From: F1-60-MAGs149 sp037133215
GTDB lineage: Bacteria; Actinomycetota; Thermoleophilia; Gaiellales; F1-60-MAGs149
Assembly (NCBI GenBank): GCA_037133215.1
Contig: JBAXOM010000028.1
Location: forward strand, 1 to 21,234
Reading direction: 5' to 3'
Length of the DNA: 21,234 nt
In this document: positions 1-7,087 of the stretch, piece after piece
Layout: each line of letters begins with the position of its first letter
Position numbering within the stretch: the stretch's first letter is position 1
Notes under the pieces: model-generated
What the model saw: the letters and a program-made list of their open reading frames with translations, nothing else
Told to the model about the DNA's origin: nothing
Database searches by the model: none
Made by a program: the position numbers and the translations under genes

Positions 1-111
1 CTCGCGCTGACGGTCGACTGGTTTCGCGACAACCGTCCCTGGTGGGAAGCGATCAAGAACGGCGAGGCCTTCGCCGACTACTCCGCCAAGAACTACGGCA
101 CCCGCAGCTAG
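1..111 (+). CDS. dTDP-glucose 4,6-dehydratase-like protein, C-terminal end (partial)
   Basis: Only the last 36 codons are present; the gene begins left of the window and stops at TAG 109-111. The frame reads LALTVDWFRDNRPWWEAIKN and then a short polar tail. This matches the C-terminal end of RmlB-type NAD-dependent dehydratases, where a T-V-(D/E)-W-(Y/F)-x-x-N-R-x-W-W-E motif ends the extended SDR fold. The family makes dTDP-4-keto-6-deoxyglucose for rhamnose and other deoxysugar biosynthesis. The NAD-binding and catalytic regions are outside the window, so a related sugar-nucleotide epimerase or dehydratase cannot be excluded. The stop lies 2 nt before the likely GTG start of nucS, which suggests cotranscription. 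Confidence 0.65.
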   Translation, partial: LALTVDWFRDNRPWWEAIKNGEAFADYSAKNYGTRS

Positions 112-113
112 CC

Positions 114-776
114 GTGCGGGTACTCGTCGCCCGCTGCTCGATTGGCTACTCCGGGCGCCTAACGACACGCCTCGCGAGCGGCGATCGCATCGTCATCTTC
201 AAAGACGACGGCTCCGTCTGTGTCCATGGTCCCAAGGGCTTTAAGCCGATCAACTACATGTCGGGCCCAACCGTGCTCGAGGAGACCGCGGGGCTGATCA
301 CCATCCGTCGTCCTGCCACGGGCGAGACGCTGATGATCGAGATCGAGGAGGTCATCGCCGACAGCACGCATGCCCTCGAAGACAACGCCTCGCTCGAGCG
401 TGAGGGCCGCGAGCTCGAACTCCATGCGCTGCTCGAACGCTCGCCCGACCTAATCGAAGAGGGCCTTGAGGTGTTGGAGCGCGAGCACATCACCGACGTC
501 GGCCCCGTCGACTTCATCTGCAAAGACACCGAGGGCCGCATCGTGCTCGTCGAGGTCAAGCGCGTCAAAGCCGTCGCAGCCGCTGTCGAACAGGTCGTGC
601 GCTACCGCGAGCACGTCGAGAAGGACGCCACCTTCGCTGGAGCCCGCGCAATCGTGCTGGCCCCCGAGTTCGCCCCCCAGGCACGCAACCTCGCCGAGCG
701 ACGCAACGTCGAGTGTGTGACCCTCGACGTCGCAGCCCTCTACGCAGGAACGGAACCCGACCCGCAACTGTTCTAG
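114..776 (+). CDS. nucS: Endonuclease NucS (EndoMS), mismatch-specific
   Basis: The 220-residue product starts at GTG 114. NucS/EndoMS cuts both strands at mismatches and replaces MutS/MutL repair in many Actinobacteria and Archaea. The N-terminal part (RVLVARCSIGYSGRL, then FKDDGSVCVHGPKGFKPINYMS at residues 29-50) is the typical DNA-binding and dimerisation domain. The C-terminal part is a PD-(D/E)xK nuclease with D133 in PVDF, E147 and K149 in VEVKR, and the downstream Q160-x3-Y164. The last residues, PDPQLF, resemble a sliding-clamp-binding peptide as found at NucS C-termini. An upstream in-frame start at 42 would overlap the dehydratase-like gene and add residues absent from the family, so I reject it. 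The length matches the family (about 220-235 aa). The 2-nt gap to the upstream stop suggests translational coupling. It converges on the protease gene with 13 bp between stop codons and no clear terminator. Confidence 0.93.
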   Translation: MRVLVARCSIGYSGRLTTRLASGDRIVIFKDDGSVCVHGPKGFKPINYMSGPTVLEETAGLITIRRPATGETLMIEIEEVIADSTHALEDNASLEREGRELELHALLERSPDLIEEGLEVLEREHITDVGPVDFICKDTEGRIVLVEVKRVKAVAAAVEQVVRYREHVEKDATFAGARAIVLAPEFAPQARNLAERRNVECVTLDVAALYAGTEPDPQLF

Positions 777-789
777 GCGATCCTCGCTG

Positions 790-2442
790 TTACCGCACAA
801 CAAGTGGTCTGCCGGCCGTCGCCGCACCCCTTGGGTCCGTGACGATGCGATAGGTGCCGCGCTTGACCTTTACCCGGCTCTTGCCGGATGTGACCTTGTA
901 GGTCGCGACAGCGACCCACCGTGAACGGACCTTGACCTCGAGCCGGAAGGACGTGGTGCCGGTCGACGTAAGGACGATTGCACCCTTCACCGCACGACCC
1001 AAGACCCTTGGCGACGGCGCAGGAGCCGGCGTGGAAACGCGAGCATCCGGCGACGGTGCAGGAACTGCGATGCCCGTGCCGCCGACCGCCAAAGGTATGG
1101 GTGCAATGCGGGCGTCGGTTGGCAGGATCACCGTCGTCGACTGCGCGCCAGCCTGAGTTGGGGTAAACGCGATCGCGAACGTGCACGATACGCCGGCGGC
1201 GAGAATCCGATTGCTGCATGTATCCGCAGCAGCGACAAACGGCGATGCGACAACAATCGCGCCGATCGTCAATGACGCGTCACCCGTGTTGCGCACAGTG
1301 ATGGCACCGCCGTTCGTCGTCGTACCGACAGCCTGCTCGCCAAACATCTGGGTGCTGACCCCGACCGCCACCGCGGGCGCGTTGTCGATGGTCGCTGGAG
1401 TGTTCTCGACGAAGTACTCGTAGTTGTCGGAGTTGTCCAAGGCCTGCTCCGGATTGGAGACGGCAAGAGCGGCCGCAAGGGTCTGCCCATACGCCCAATC
1501 ATCAGTACCGGCAATCGTGGTGAAGTGCATAAACTCATGAATCAGCGTTCCTGCTTGGGAATCCGTACCGGTCGCGGGTGCCGTCCAGAAGGCGTCGCAC
1601 ACGTGCACGGTGTATGGCTGGGTCGGATAGACGAAAGCGAACGTATTTGAACCGCAGAGGGCGTCGTGACAGACGACCGTGATCGCGCCGGCGTCCAACA
1701 CCGCATCAGCGGCCTCGAAGTTGTCCTGCACGCGCTCCCAGCGGGTCGCGTCGTAGGCGCCGAACCACTGCACGTAACGCGCGCCGGCACGGCGATCGCC
1801 GAAGTATTGGACGGCTGCCCCCGCGTAGGTGCCTGCGTCAGCAACTGACGTCGTAACCGTCGGCTGCAGCGCGGGTGAGCAGACGACGGTGGCGAGGGAG
1901 AGCGTGCCAATCGTGGTTCGTGCCGTTGGTGCGGCTGCAGGTGCCTTCTCGACGGGGCGACCCGTGATCACTGCCACCGCCGTCACCGACGTGAGCGTCG
2001 TGGTGATTACGCGGCCGTCCGTGTCGAGCACGAGCAGCGGATCCGCGGCGACGAGCCGGATGGCGTACTCCGCCGTCGCCGTGAAGGCAAAGTCGCTCGA
2101 CAGGTCGACGGTGTACACCCATGTGCCGCCCGCCGGTACCGTCAAATAGTCAGCGGGCTGCGGCGCCGCGTACTTGACCATCGCATGCGTGCGCGCCACC
2201 GGCTGTCCCCTGCGCGTCACCGTAAAGGCGTTGCCTACCACTCCGTCGGCGCCGATCGCGCGCCGCAGCACCTTGATTGGCTCCGCGCCGCCGTTGACGA
2301 GAGTCGCCTGCAGCACCACCCGCGAACCGGACTCTGAGACCACGAGCTCAGCGGTGGGCGAGGCCGAGGCCGACGCCACCGCGACCAGCGACGTGACGAT
2401 CAATGCCACGAGAATCACGGTTCTCAAAATCACGATGCCCAC
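790..2442 (-). CDS. Secreted M35-type zinc metalloendopeptidase with anchor-D-like domain
   Basis: This 550-residue secreted protein starts with a signal peptide (hydrophobic residues 4-22, ASASA cleavage region near 23-28). Residues 30-150 match the N-terminal beta domain found in M35 peptidases (VTRRGQPVARTHAMVK, APQPADYLTVPAGG). The aspzincin catalytic domain spans about 190-350. It has HEFMH at 302-306 (zinc ligands H302 and H306, catalytic E303), GTDDWAYG at 312-319 with D315 as likely third ligand, and NSDNYEYFVEN at 337-347. Residues 355-460 form an Ig-like 'choice-of-anchor D'/HYDIN-like domain (FGEQAVG...NTGDASLTIG...FAIAFTPTQAG). The basic C-terminal 70 residues after a Pro-rich linker (SPRVLGRAVKGAIVL onward) are an unrecognised beta-rich tail. 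The family cleaves extracellular proteins, often at lysine-containing bonds; the substrate here is unknown. The GTG start sits 6 nt after a TAGGTT box. Confidence 0.85.
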   Translation of the reverse strand: MGIVILRTVILVALIVTSLVAVASASASPTAELVVSESGSRVVLQATLVNGGAEPIKVLRRAIGADGVVGNAFTVTRRGQPVARTHAMVKYAAPQPADYLTVPAGGTWVYTVDLSSDFAFTATAEYAIRLVAADPLLVLDTDGRVITTTLTSVTAVAVITGRPVEKAPAAAPTARTTIGTLSLATVVCSPALQPTVTTSVADAGTYAGAAVQYFGDRRAGARYVQWFGAYDATRWERVQDNFEAADAVLDAGAITVVCHDALCGSNTFAFVYPTQPYTVHVCDAFWTAPATGTDSQAGTLIHEFMHFTTIAGTDDWAYGQTLAAALAVSNPEQALDNSDNYEYFVENTPATIDNAPAVAVGVSTQMFGEQAVGTTTNGGAITVRNTGDASLTIGAIVVASPFVAAADTCSNRILAAGVSCTFAIAFTPTQAGAQSTTVILPTDARIAPIPLAVGGTGIAVPAPSPDARVSTPAPAPSPRVLGRAVKGAIVLTSTGTTSFRLEVKVRSRWVAVATYKVTSGKSRVKVKRGTYRIVTDPRGAATAGRPLVVR

Positions 2443-2454
2443 GTTATCAACCTA
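2443..2454 (-). promoter_or_regulatory. Predicted -10 box of a leaderless transcript (M35 protease)
   Basis: On the minus strand TAGGTT (2454-2449) is followed by 6 nt (GATAAC) and then the GTG start codon. The spacing puts the transcription start at or next to the start codon, and there is no Shine-Dalgarno sequence. No convincing -35 box is visible. Confidence 0.45.
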
Positions 2455-2478
2455 CAGCCGTCCAGGCGGGAATCGAGC

Positions 2479-3240
2479 CTAGAGCCCCATCGCGTGGAAG
2501 CCGGCGTCAACGTACGCCACGGTACCCGTCACGTTCTCGGCATCCAGCAGATACGCGGCGGCCTTGCCGACATCGTGGGCATCGACGTTGCGCTTCAGCG
2601 GCGAGCGTTCGGCGACCATCTCCTCCATCACCGTAAAGCCCGGGATCGAGCGGCCGGCGAGGGTACGAACAGGGCCCGCCGAGACGGCGTTGACCCGAAT
2701 GTTCTTCGGCCCAAGATCGGCGGCGAGGTACTTCATCGTCGAGTCCAGCGCGGCCTTGGCCACACCCATCACGTTGTAGCCCGGCACTGCACGCTCGCCG
2801 CCGAGGTACGTCATCGTCACGATCGAGCCACCGCCACGCGCCTCCATCAGCGGCTCGGCACGGCGCGCCATCGCGACCAGCGAATAACAGGACACATCCA
2901 GCGCCAACCAAAAATCGTCGCGCTGCGTCTCGATGAAGCGCTGCTGCAGGTCGTGCGCCTGGGCGAAGGCGATCGAGTGCACGAGCAGGTCGAGGCCACC
3001 GAGCCCCTTGGCGATCTCGCTGAAGGCGTTGTCCATCGAGGCGTCGTCGCGTGCATCCATCTCGACGACAAGATCGGAGCCGATCGAGGCCGCGAGTTCG
3101 CGCACGTTCTTCTCGACGCGCTCGCCCTGGTACGTGAAGGCAAGCTTGGCGCCCTGCGCGTGCAACTCCTCGGCGATACCCCACGCGATCGAGCGCCTAT
3201 TTGCAACACCGGCGATGAGAGCAAGCTTGCCTTCGAGCAT
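2479..3240 (-). CDS. fabI: Enoyl-[acyl-carrier-protein] reductase (NADH), FabI
   Basis: FabI catalyses the last step of each fatty-acid elongation cycle, NADH-dependent reduction of trans-2-enoyl-ACP. The 253-residue length fits the family. The N-terminal GVANRRSIAWGIA (residues 11-23) is the FabI version of the dinucleotide-binding loop. D62 falls in the MDARDD stretch near the adenine pocket, and HSIAFA at 88-93 follows. The catalytic motif is Y145 in TYLGGERAVPGYNVMGVAK with Y155 and K162 (Y-x6-K). AGPVRTLAG at 188-196 is the substrate loop. The ATG at 3240 is preceded by a strong GGAGGA Shine-Dalgarno at the right distance, unlike many neighbours. Position 91 is Ala where E. coli has Gly93; this is common in FabI proteins and not by itself evidence of triclosan resistance. 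No other fatty-acid genes lie nearby. Confidence 0.95.
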   Translation of the reverse strand: MLEGKLALIAGVANRRSIAWGIAEELHAQGAKLAFTYQGERVEKNVRELAASIGSDLVVEMDARDDASMDNAFSEIAKGLGGLDLLVHSIAFAQAHDLQQRFIETQRDDFWLALDVSCYSLVAMARRAEPLMEARGGGSIVTMTYLGGERAVPGYNVMGVAKAALDSTMKYLAADLGPKNIRVNAVSAGPVRTLAGRSIPGFTVMEEMVAERSPLKRNVDAHDVGKAAAYLLDAENVTGTVAYVDAGFHAMGL

Positions 3241-3244
3241 GGGG

Positions 3245-3277
3245 TCCTCCGAGAAATCTGGGTACCGGGCAATCGTA
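3245..3277 (-). promoter_or_regulatory. Predicted -10 box and ribosome-binding site for fabI
   Basis: On the minus strand TACGAT (3277-3272) could serve as a -10 box. It would give a 5' leader of about 24 nt that ends in GGAGGA, 4 nt before the ATG. The -35 region would fall within the downstream arm of the coxM-side hairpin and shows no good match, so this is a modest call. Confidence 0.35.
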
Positions 3278-3278
3278 C

Positions 3279-3308
3279 GGGGTCGGGTTCACGAACGAGC
3301 CCGACCCC
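3279..3308 (-). terminator. Hairpin after the cox-like operon
   Basis: GGGGTCGGG (3279-3287) pairs with CCCGACCCC (3300-3308). Inner pairs T88-G99 (wobble), T89-A98 and C90-G97 extend the stem to 12 bp with a 6-nt loop. It begins 7 nt beyond the stop codon of the medium-subunit gene. There is no T-tract, so it may be a non-canonical terminator or an mRNA 3'-end stabiliser. Confidence 0.6.
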
Positions 3309-3315
3309 GCGGCGA

Positions 3316-4131
3316 TTATCGGCTGCTGGCCTCGGCGTGAGCCTGGGCAGCCAGGACACCGACGAGGTGCACCTTGTACTCGGTCGAACCATCAAGGTCG
3401 CCAAGTGGGCTGAGCCCCTCACCGGCCTTGGCGATCGCGTCTTCGAGCGAACCGCCCCCGTCGAGGACGGACTCAAAGCCGGTCAGTCGCGTCGGGTGGT
3501 CGCCGACGCCGGTCGCGGCAGCACGGACACCGTCCGCACCGATGCTGACACCGACACCAATGATCGACCAGTCGATTGCGCGACGGTGAAACTTGGCGTA
3601 GGCCGACTGACCCGCACCCTTGGGCAGACGAACCTGGGTGATCAACTCATCCTCGGCGAGCGAGGTGGTCAGATAGCTGGTGATCAGGTCGCCAACGTCG
3701 ATGCGACGCTCGCCACCCGAACCGCGGACGATCACCGCACCACCCGCCGCAAGAATTGCCGCGGGCAGATCGCCGTGGGGATCGGCATGAGCAAGCGAGC
3801 CACCAATCGTGCCGCGATTGCGGATCGTCATGCTGCCCACTCCAGCCGCAGCCTGTGCGACGACGTGGCAGTGCTCACGAATCAGTGGATCGTTCGCAAC
3901 CGAGCGATGGGTCGTCATTGCACCAACGGCGATCTCATCGCCGTCTTCGCAAATGCCGACCAGCTCTGGCACACCGCCGAGATCGACGACTGCGCCCGGT
4001 GCTGCCAGACGGAGCCGCATCATCGGCATCAGTGACATACCACCCGCCAACGGACGTGCGCCCGCCTTGACCGCAGCCAAGGCCTCGTCGAGCGAGGTGG
4101 CCTTTGTGTACTCGAGTGTGGACGGAATCAC
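3316..4131 (-). CDS. Molybdenum hydroxylase FAD-binding medium subunit (CoxM/CutM family)
   Basis: This 271-residue protein is the flavoprotein subunit of a three-subunit molybdenum hydroxylase. It passes electrons from the [2Fe-2S] subunit through FAD to an acceptor. The FAD-binding motifs are AGGMS at 29-33 and TIGGSLAHADPHGDLP at 108-123, preceded by IRNRG (103-107). The C-terminal part (about 165-265) fits the CO dehydrogenase flavoprotein C-terminal domain. The GTG start at 4131 overlaps the TGA of the large-subunit gene by 4 nt (GTGA), which means translational coupling. It is the last gene of an S-L-M operon, an order known for form II CO-dehydrogenase-like enzymes. Substrate specificity lies in the large subunit, so I give no gene symbol. 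Confidence 0.9.
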   Translation of the reverse strand: MIPSTLEYTKATSLDEALAAVKAGARPLAGGMSLMPMMRLRLAAPGAVVDLGGVPELVGICEDGDEIAVGAMTTHRSVANDPLIREHCHVVAQAAAGVGSMTIRNRGTIGGSLAHADPHGDLPAAILAAGGAVIVRGSGGERRIDVGDLITSYLTTSLAEDELITQVRLPKGAGQSAYAKFHRRAIDWSIIGVGVSIGADGVRAAATGVGDHPTRLTGFESVLDGGGSLEDAIAKAGEGLSPLGDLDGSTEYKVHLVGVLAAQAHAEASSR

Positions 4132-6485
4132 GACTTCGCCTCCTGCATGACGTTCCAGATACGCGACGGCTGCATGGGCATCTCAAGGTGCCGAACACCG
4201 ATCACGGAGAGTGCGTCAACCGCCGCGTTGACGATTGCCGAGGACGCGGCGATCGTGCCGGCCTCGCCGATGCCCTTGACCCCCATCGGGTTCGAAGGCG
4301 ACGGAGTCGTCGTGCGGTGCAGCGTCATCGGCGGAACATCCGCCGCGCTGGGCACGAGGTACTCGACGAGCGTCGGCGTGAGCATATGCCCATCCTCCGA
4401 GTAAACCGTCTCCTCGAACAGTGCCTGTCCAAGACCTTGAATGATGCCGCCGTGGACCTGACCGTCAACGATCATCGGATTGATGACGTTGCCGCAGTCA
4501 TCGACCGCCGTGTAGTTGACGACCTCGACGCGGCCCGTGGCCTGATCGATCTCGACCTCACACACGTGCGTGCCGAAGGGGAACGTGAAGTTCGGCGGAT
4601 CGTGGAACGTGGTGGCCTCGAGCACTGGCTCGATGCCTTCCGGCAGACTGGCCGACGTCCAACCCGCGTAGGCGAGCTCTTGGATCGTCTTGGCGCGGTC
4701 GGGCGAACCCTTGACCTGCCACGACGTGCCCGTCCACTCCAGGTCGTCGACAGAGCACTCGAGCAGGTGTGCTGCCAGTTCGCGCGCCTTCTCGCGGACC
4801 TTGCCGAGCGAGCGGTAGAGCGCGATGCCACCGACGGCCAGCGAACGCGAGCCGTAGGTGCCAAGGCCGTACGGCTGGAAGGCCGTATCGCCATGGATGA
4901 CCTCGACGTCGTCGAACGGAATGCCAAGCTCGGTCTGCGTGATCTGCGACCAACTCGTCGCGTGGCCCTGGCCGTGCGGCGAGGTGCCTGTGATCACGGT
5001 TGCCTTGCCCGTCGGGTGGAGGCGCACGGTCGAATGCTCCCAGCCCGGCGCACCAATGCCGAGCGCTGCGGTGACAGCACTCGGAGCGAGACCACAGACC
5101 TCGACGTACGTCGAGAGTCCGATCCCGCGGTACTTGCCGCGCGTGGCCGCCTCGGCTCGCCGCGCTTCGAAGCCCGCGTATTCCGACAACTCGAGGGCAA
5201 CCTCGAGCGTCTCGTGGTACTCACCCGAGTCGTACGCGAGGCCGGTGGCCGACGTGTACGGGAACTGCTCGGCCTTGATGAAGTTGCGACGGCGAACCTC
5301 TGCGGCATCAATGCCGAGATCGTCCGCAATCGCGTCCATCAAGCGCTCGATCCCGTGCGTTGCCTCCGGGCGACCTGCACCGCGATAGGCGTCGGTCGGC
5401 GTCGTGTTCGTAAACGCCTGGCGAATCGTGATCGAGACGTCCTGAACGTCGTAACAGCCCGGCACCATAAACAGCGTGAGGTGCGAGATGGACGGCGTCA
5501 GGAGCTGGTTGTAGGCCCCGTTGTTCTGGACCGCATCGAACTTGAGGGCAAGGATCTTGCCGTTCTCATCGACACCAGCCTCGTAGTACTGGACCTGGTC
5601 GCGACCGTGGATCGTGGCAACCGCGTTTTCGGTGCGGTCCTCGATCCACTTGACGGGACGACCCACAACCTTCGAGGCCGCACAGACTGCGAACTCCTCA
5701 CGGTACGTGTTGAGCTTGGCACCGAAGCCACCTCCCACGTCGGGGGTGACCACGCGGACCTTCGCCTCGGACGTGCCGCAGACGATGCTGACGAACGTCC
5801 GTACGAAGTGCGCAACCTGGGTCGACGTGAAGAGCGTTACCTCACCGGTCGAGTTCGACCAGTCTCCAATGCAACCGCGCGTCTCCATCGGCATCGGTGT
5901 GACGCGCTGATTGACAACCCGCAGCGAGACCTTCTTCGGTGCCTTCGCCATTGCGTCGGCAAAGCCGTCGGTGACGTGCTCGAGGGTCTTGACGAGATTG
6001 CTGTCGTACTCGGCGTGCACGAGGGGCGCACCGGGCTCAAGCGCCTTCTCAGCATCGACGACGACCGGAACCGGGTCGTAATCAACCTGCACGGCATCGG
6101 CCGCGTCGCGGGCGAGGTAGCGATCATCGGCAATCACCATCGCCACGGGCTCGCCGACGTAGCGCACGAACTCCTTGGCCAAAATTGCCTGCTCAGGGTG
6201 GCGAACGTCACCGCCCGGATTGGAGGCGCTCAGCACACCGGTCGCAACCGGCAGCGTCGCGTTCGTCAGTACCGCGTGGACGCCGGGCATGGCCAGGGCG
6301 GCCGAGGCATCGATGCCGTTGATCTTCGCGTGCCCAAACGAGGAGCGTACGAAGGCAGCGTGCAACATACCGGGCAGCTTGAGGTCGTCGACGTAGCGAC
6401 CCTCGCCCGTGACGAACTTGCGGTCTTCCTTGCGGAGTACGGCATCGCCGACGCCGCCGCTGGTGAGTCGTTCGGTGGTAGCCAT
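4128..6485 (-). CDS. Molybdenum hydroxylase large subunit, form II CoxL-like (xanthine dehydrogenase family)
   Basis: This 785-residue subunit holds the molybdenum-cytosine-dinucleotide cofactor and the substrate pocket. Seen in the sequence are GGGFGAK at 251-257, the active-site loop AYRGAGR at 366-372, GQGHAT at 505-510 and the C-terminal GVKGIGEAG with the predicted catalytic base E741. True aerobic CO dehydrogenases (form I) carry AYxCSFR with the copper-binding cysteine. AYRGAGR defines form II, whose substrates are mostly unproven and may be aldehydes, aromatic or N-heterocyclic compounds. The protein is about 20-30 residues shorter than typical form I CoxL. The ATG start lies 2 nt after the small-subunit stop (TAA GC ATG), and the end overlaps the medium subunit by 4 nt. 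No maturation genes (coxD/E/F/G, xdhC-like) are found in the window, so maturation must be encoded elsewhere. Confidence 0.92.
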   Translation of the reverse strand: MATTERLTSGGVGDAVLRKEDRKFVTGEGRYVDDLKLPGMLHAAFVRSSFGHAKINGIDASAALAMPGVHAVLTNATLPVATGVLSASNPGGDVRHPEQAILAKEFVRYVGEPVAMVIADDRYLARDAADAVQVDYDPVPVVVDAEKALEPGAPLVHAEYDSNLVKTLEHVTDGFADAMAKAPKKVSLRVVNQRVTPMPMETRGCIGDWSNSTGEVTLFTSTQVAHFVRTFVSIVCGTSEAKVRVVTPDVGGGFGAKLNTYREEFAVCAASKVVGRPVKWIEDRTENAVATIHGRDQVQYYEAGVDENGKILALKFDAVQNNGAYNQLLTPSISHLTLFMVPGCYDVQDVSITIRQAFTNTTPTDAYRGAGRPEATHGIERLMDAIADDLGIDAAEVRRRNFIKAEQFPYTSATGLAYDSGEYHETLEVALELSEYAGFEARRAEAATRGKYRGIGLSTYVEVCGLAPSAVTAALGIGAPGWEHSTVRLHPTGKATVITGTSPHGQGHATSWSQITQTELGIPFDDVEVIHGDTAFQPYGLGTYGSRSLAVGGIALYRSLGKVREKARELAAHLLECSVDDLEWTGTSWQVKGSPDRAKTIQELAYAGWTSASLPEGIEPVLEATTFHDPPNFTFPFGTHVCEVEIDQATGRVEVVNYTAVDDCGNVINPMIVDGQVHGGIIQGLGQALFEETVYSEDGHMLTPTLVEYLVPSAADVPPMTLHRTTTPSPSNPMGVKGIGEAGTIAASSAIVNAAVDALSVIGVRHLEMPMQPSRIWNVMQEAKS

Positions 6486-6487
6486 GC

Positions 6488-6961
6488 TTAGCTCCTTGCC
6501 ATCTCGTCGGCAGCACTACGCACTGCGGCCACGATGTTCTGATACCCGGTGCAACGGCAGAGGTTGCCCTCGAGTGCTTCACGGATTTCGTCGTCCGAGG
6601 CTCCCGGATGCTGCTCAATCACACCGAGTGCAGACATCATCATCCCCGGCGTGCAGAACCCGCACTGGAGGCCATGGTTCTCGTGGAAGGCCCGCTGAAT
6701 CGGGTGGAGCTCGCCGTTCTGCTCCAAGCCCTCAACCGTGCGTACGGCGCAGCCATCGGCCTGGACTGCGAGCAGCGAGCACGACAGGACGGTCTCGCCG
6801 TCGAGGTGTACGGTGCAGCAACCACACGTCGACGTGTCACAGCCGATGTGGGTGCCGGTCAAATTGAGTGTCTCGCGGAGAAAGTGCACAAGCAGCGTTC
6901 GCTGCTCGACTTCCGCCGTATGGGCCGTGCCATTGACGGTCACGGTGATGGTCTGTCCCAT
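6488..6961 (-). CDS. Molybdenum hydroxylase [2Fe-2S] small subunit (CoxS/CutS family)
   Basis: This 157-residue iron-sulfur subunit relays electrons from the Mo site to FAD. The N-terminal plant-ferredoxin-type domain binds one [2Fe-2S] cluster through C41, C46, C49 and C61 (GCDTSTCGCCTVHLDG). The C-terminal all-helical domain binds the second through C100 and C103 (QCGFCTPGM) and C135 and C137 (NLCRCTGY). All eight cysteines are present and the length is typical. The ATG at 6961 has a strong AGGAGGAG ribosome-binding site just upstream, so the start is secure. It is the first gene of the S-L-M operon and is divergent from thrB. Confidence 0.95.
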   Translation of the reverse strand: MGQTITVTVNGTAHTAEVEQRTLLVHFLRETLNLTGTHIGCDTSTCGCCTVHLDGETVLSCSLLAVQADGCAVRTVEGLEQNGELHPIQRAFHENHGLQCGFCTPGMMMSALGVIEQHPGASDDEIREALEGNLCRCTGYQNIVAAVRSAADEMARS

Positions 6962-6965
6962 CGAA

Positions 6966-7009
6966 TCTCCTCCTCTGTACCCTCGGTCCAGGGCATTAAC
7001 TCGATCCTA
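6966..7009 (-). promoter_or_regulatory. Predicted promoter -10 and Shine-Dalgarno of the cox-like operon
   Basis: On the minus strand TAGGAT (7009-7004) fits the TAnnnT -10 pattern seen at other genes here. A start around 6997 would leave a leader of about 35 nt containing AGGAGGAG ahead of the small-subunit ATG. TTCCCT, 17 nt upstream of the -10 box, is only a weak -35 match. Confidence 0.4.
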
Positions 7010-7073
7010 GTCGCTCCACGGTCGAAAGGGAACCTCGGGCGGCACACCCGCGAACCATCTGCGGTTGATCCTC

Positions 7074-7087
7074 TAGGCTTCCCGGCT
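7074..7087 (+). promoter_or_regulatory. Predicted -10 box of a leaderless thrB transcript
   Basis: TAGGCT (7074-7079) is followed by 8 nt and then GTG 7088. There is no Shine-Dalgarno ahead of any of the candidate thrB start codons. The spacing supports a leaderless mRNA starting at 7087/7088. No -35 box is evident. Confidence 0.45.

Noticed and set aside
42..113. Earlier in-frame start for nucS
   Set aside because: The added 24 residues overlap the dehydratase-like gene and do not resemble NucS; the family N-terminus begins at GTG 114.
2479..3240. FabI Ala91 (Gly93 in E. coli) as a triclosan-resistance signature
   Set aside because: Alanine at this place is common in FabI proteins, so one residue does not show resistance.
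2494..4035. A 513-codon plus-strand open frame across fabI and the medium subunit
   Set aside because: It spans two well-supported opposite-strand genes and their terminator and has no family resemblance.
4104..6491. A 795-codon plus-strand open frame across the cox-like large-subunit gene
   Set aside because: It is antisense to a gene with full family motifs. Its translation is Arg/His/Asp-rich with no recognisable domain, as expected for a shadow frame in GC-rich DNA.
3316..6961. Calling the operon a true aerobic carbon monoxide dehydrogenase
   Set aside because: The active-site loop is AYRGAGR (form II) and lacks the cysteine of form I enzymes.
6608..7087. Upstream extension of the thrB frame
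   Set aside because: It would run antisense through the cox small-subunit gene, and its translation has no match to homoserine kinase N-termini.
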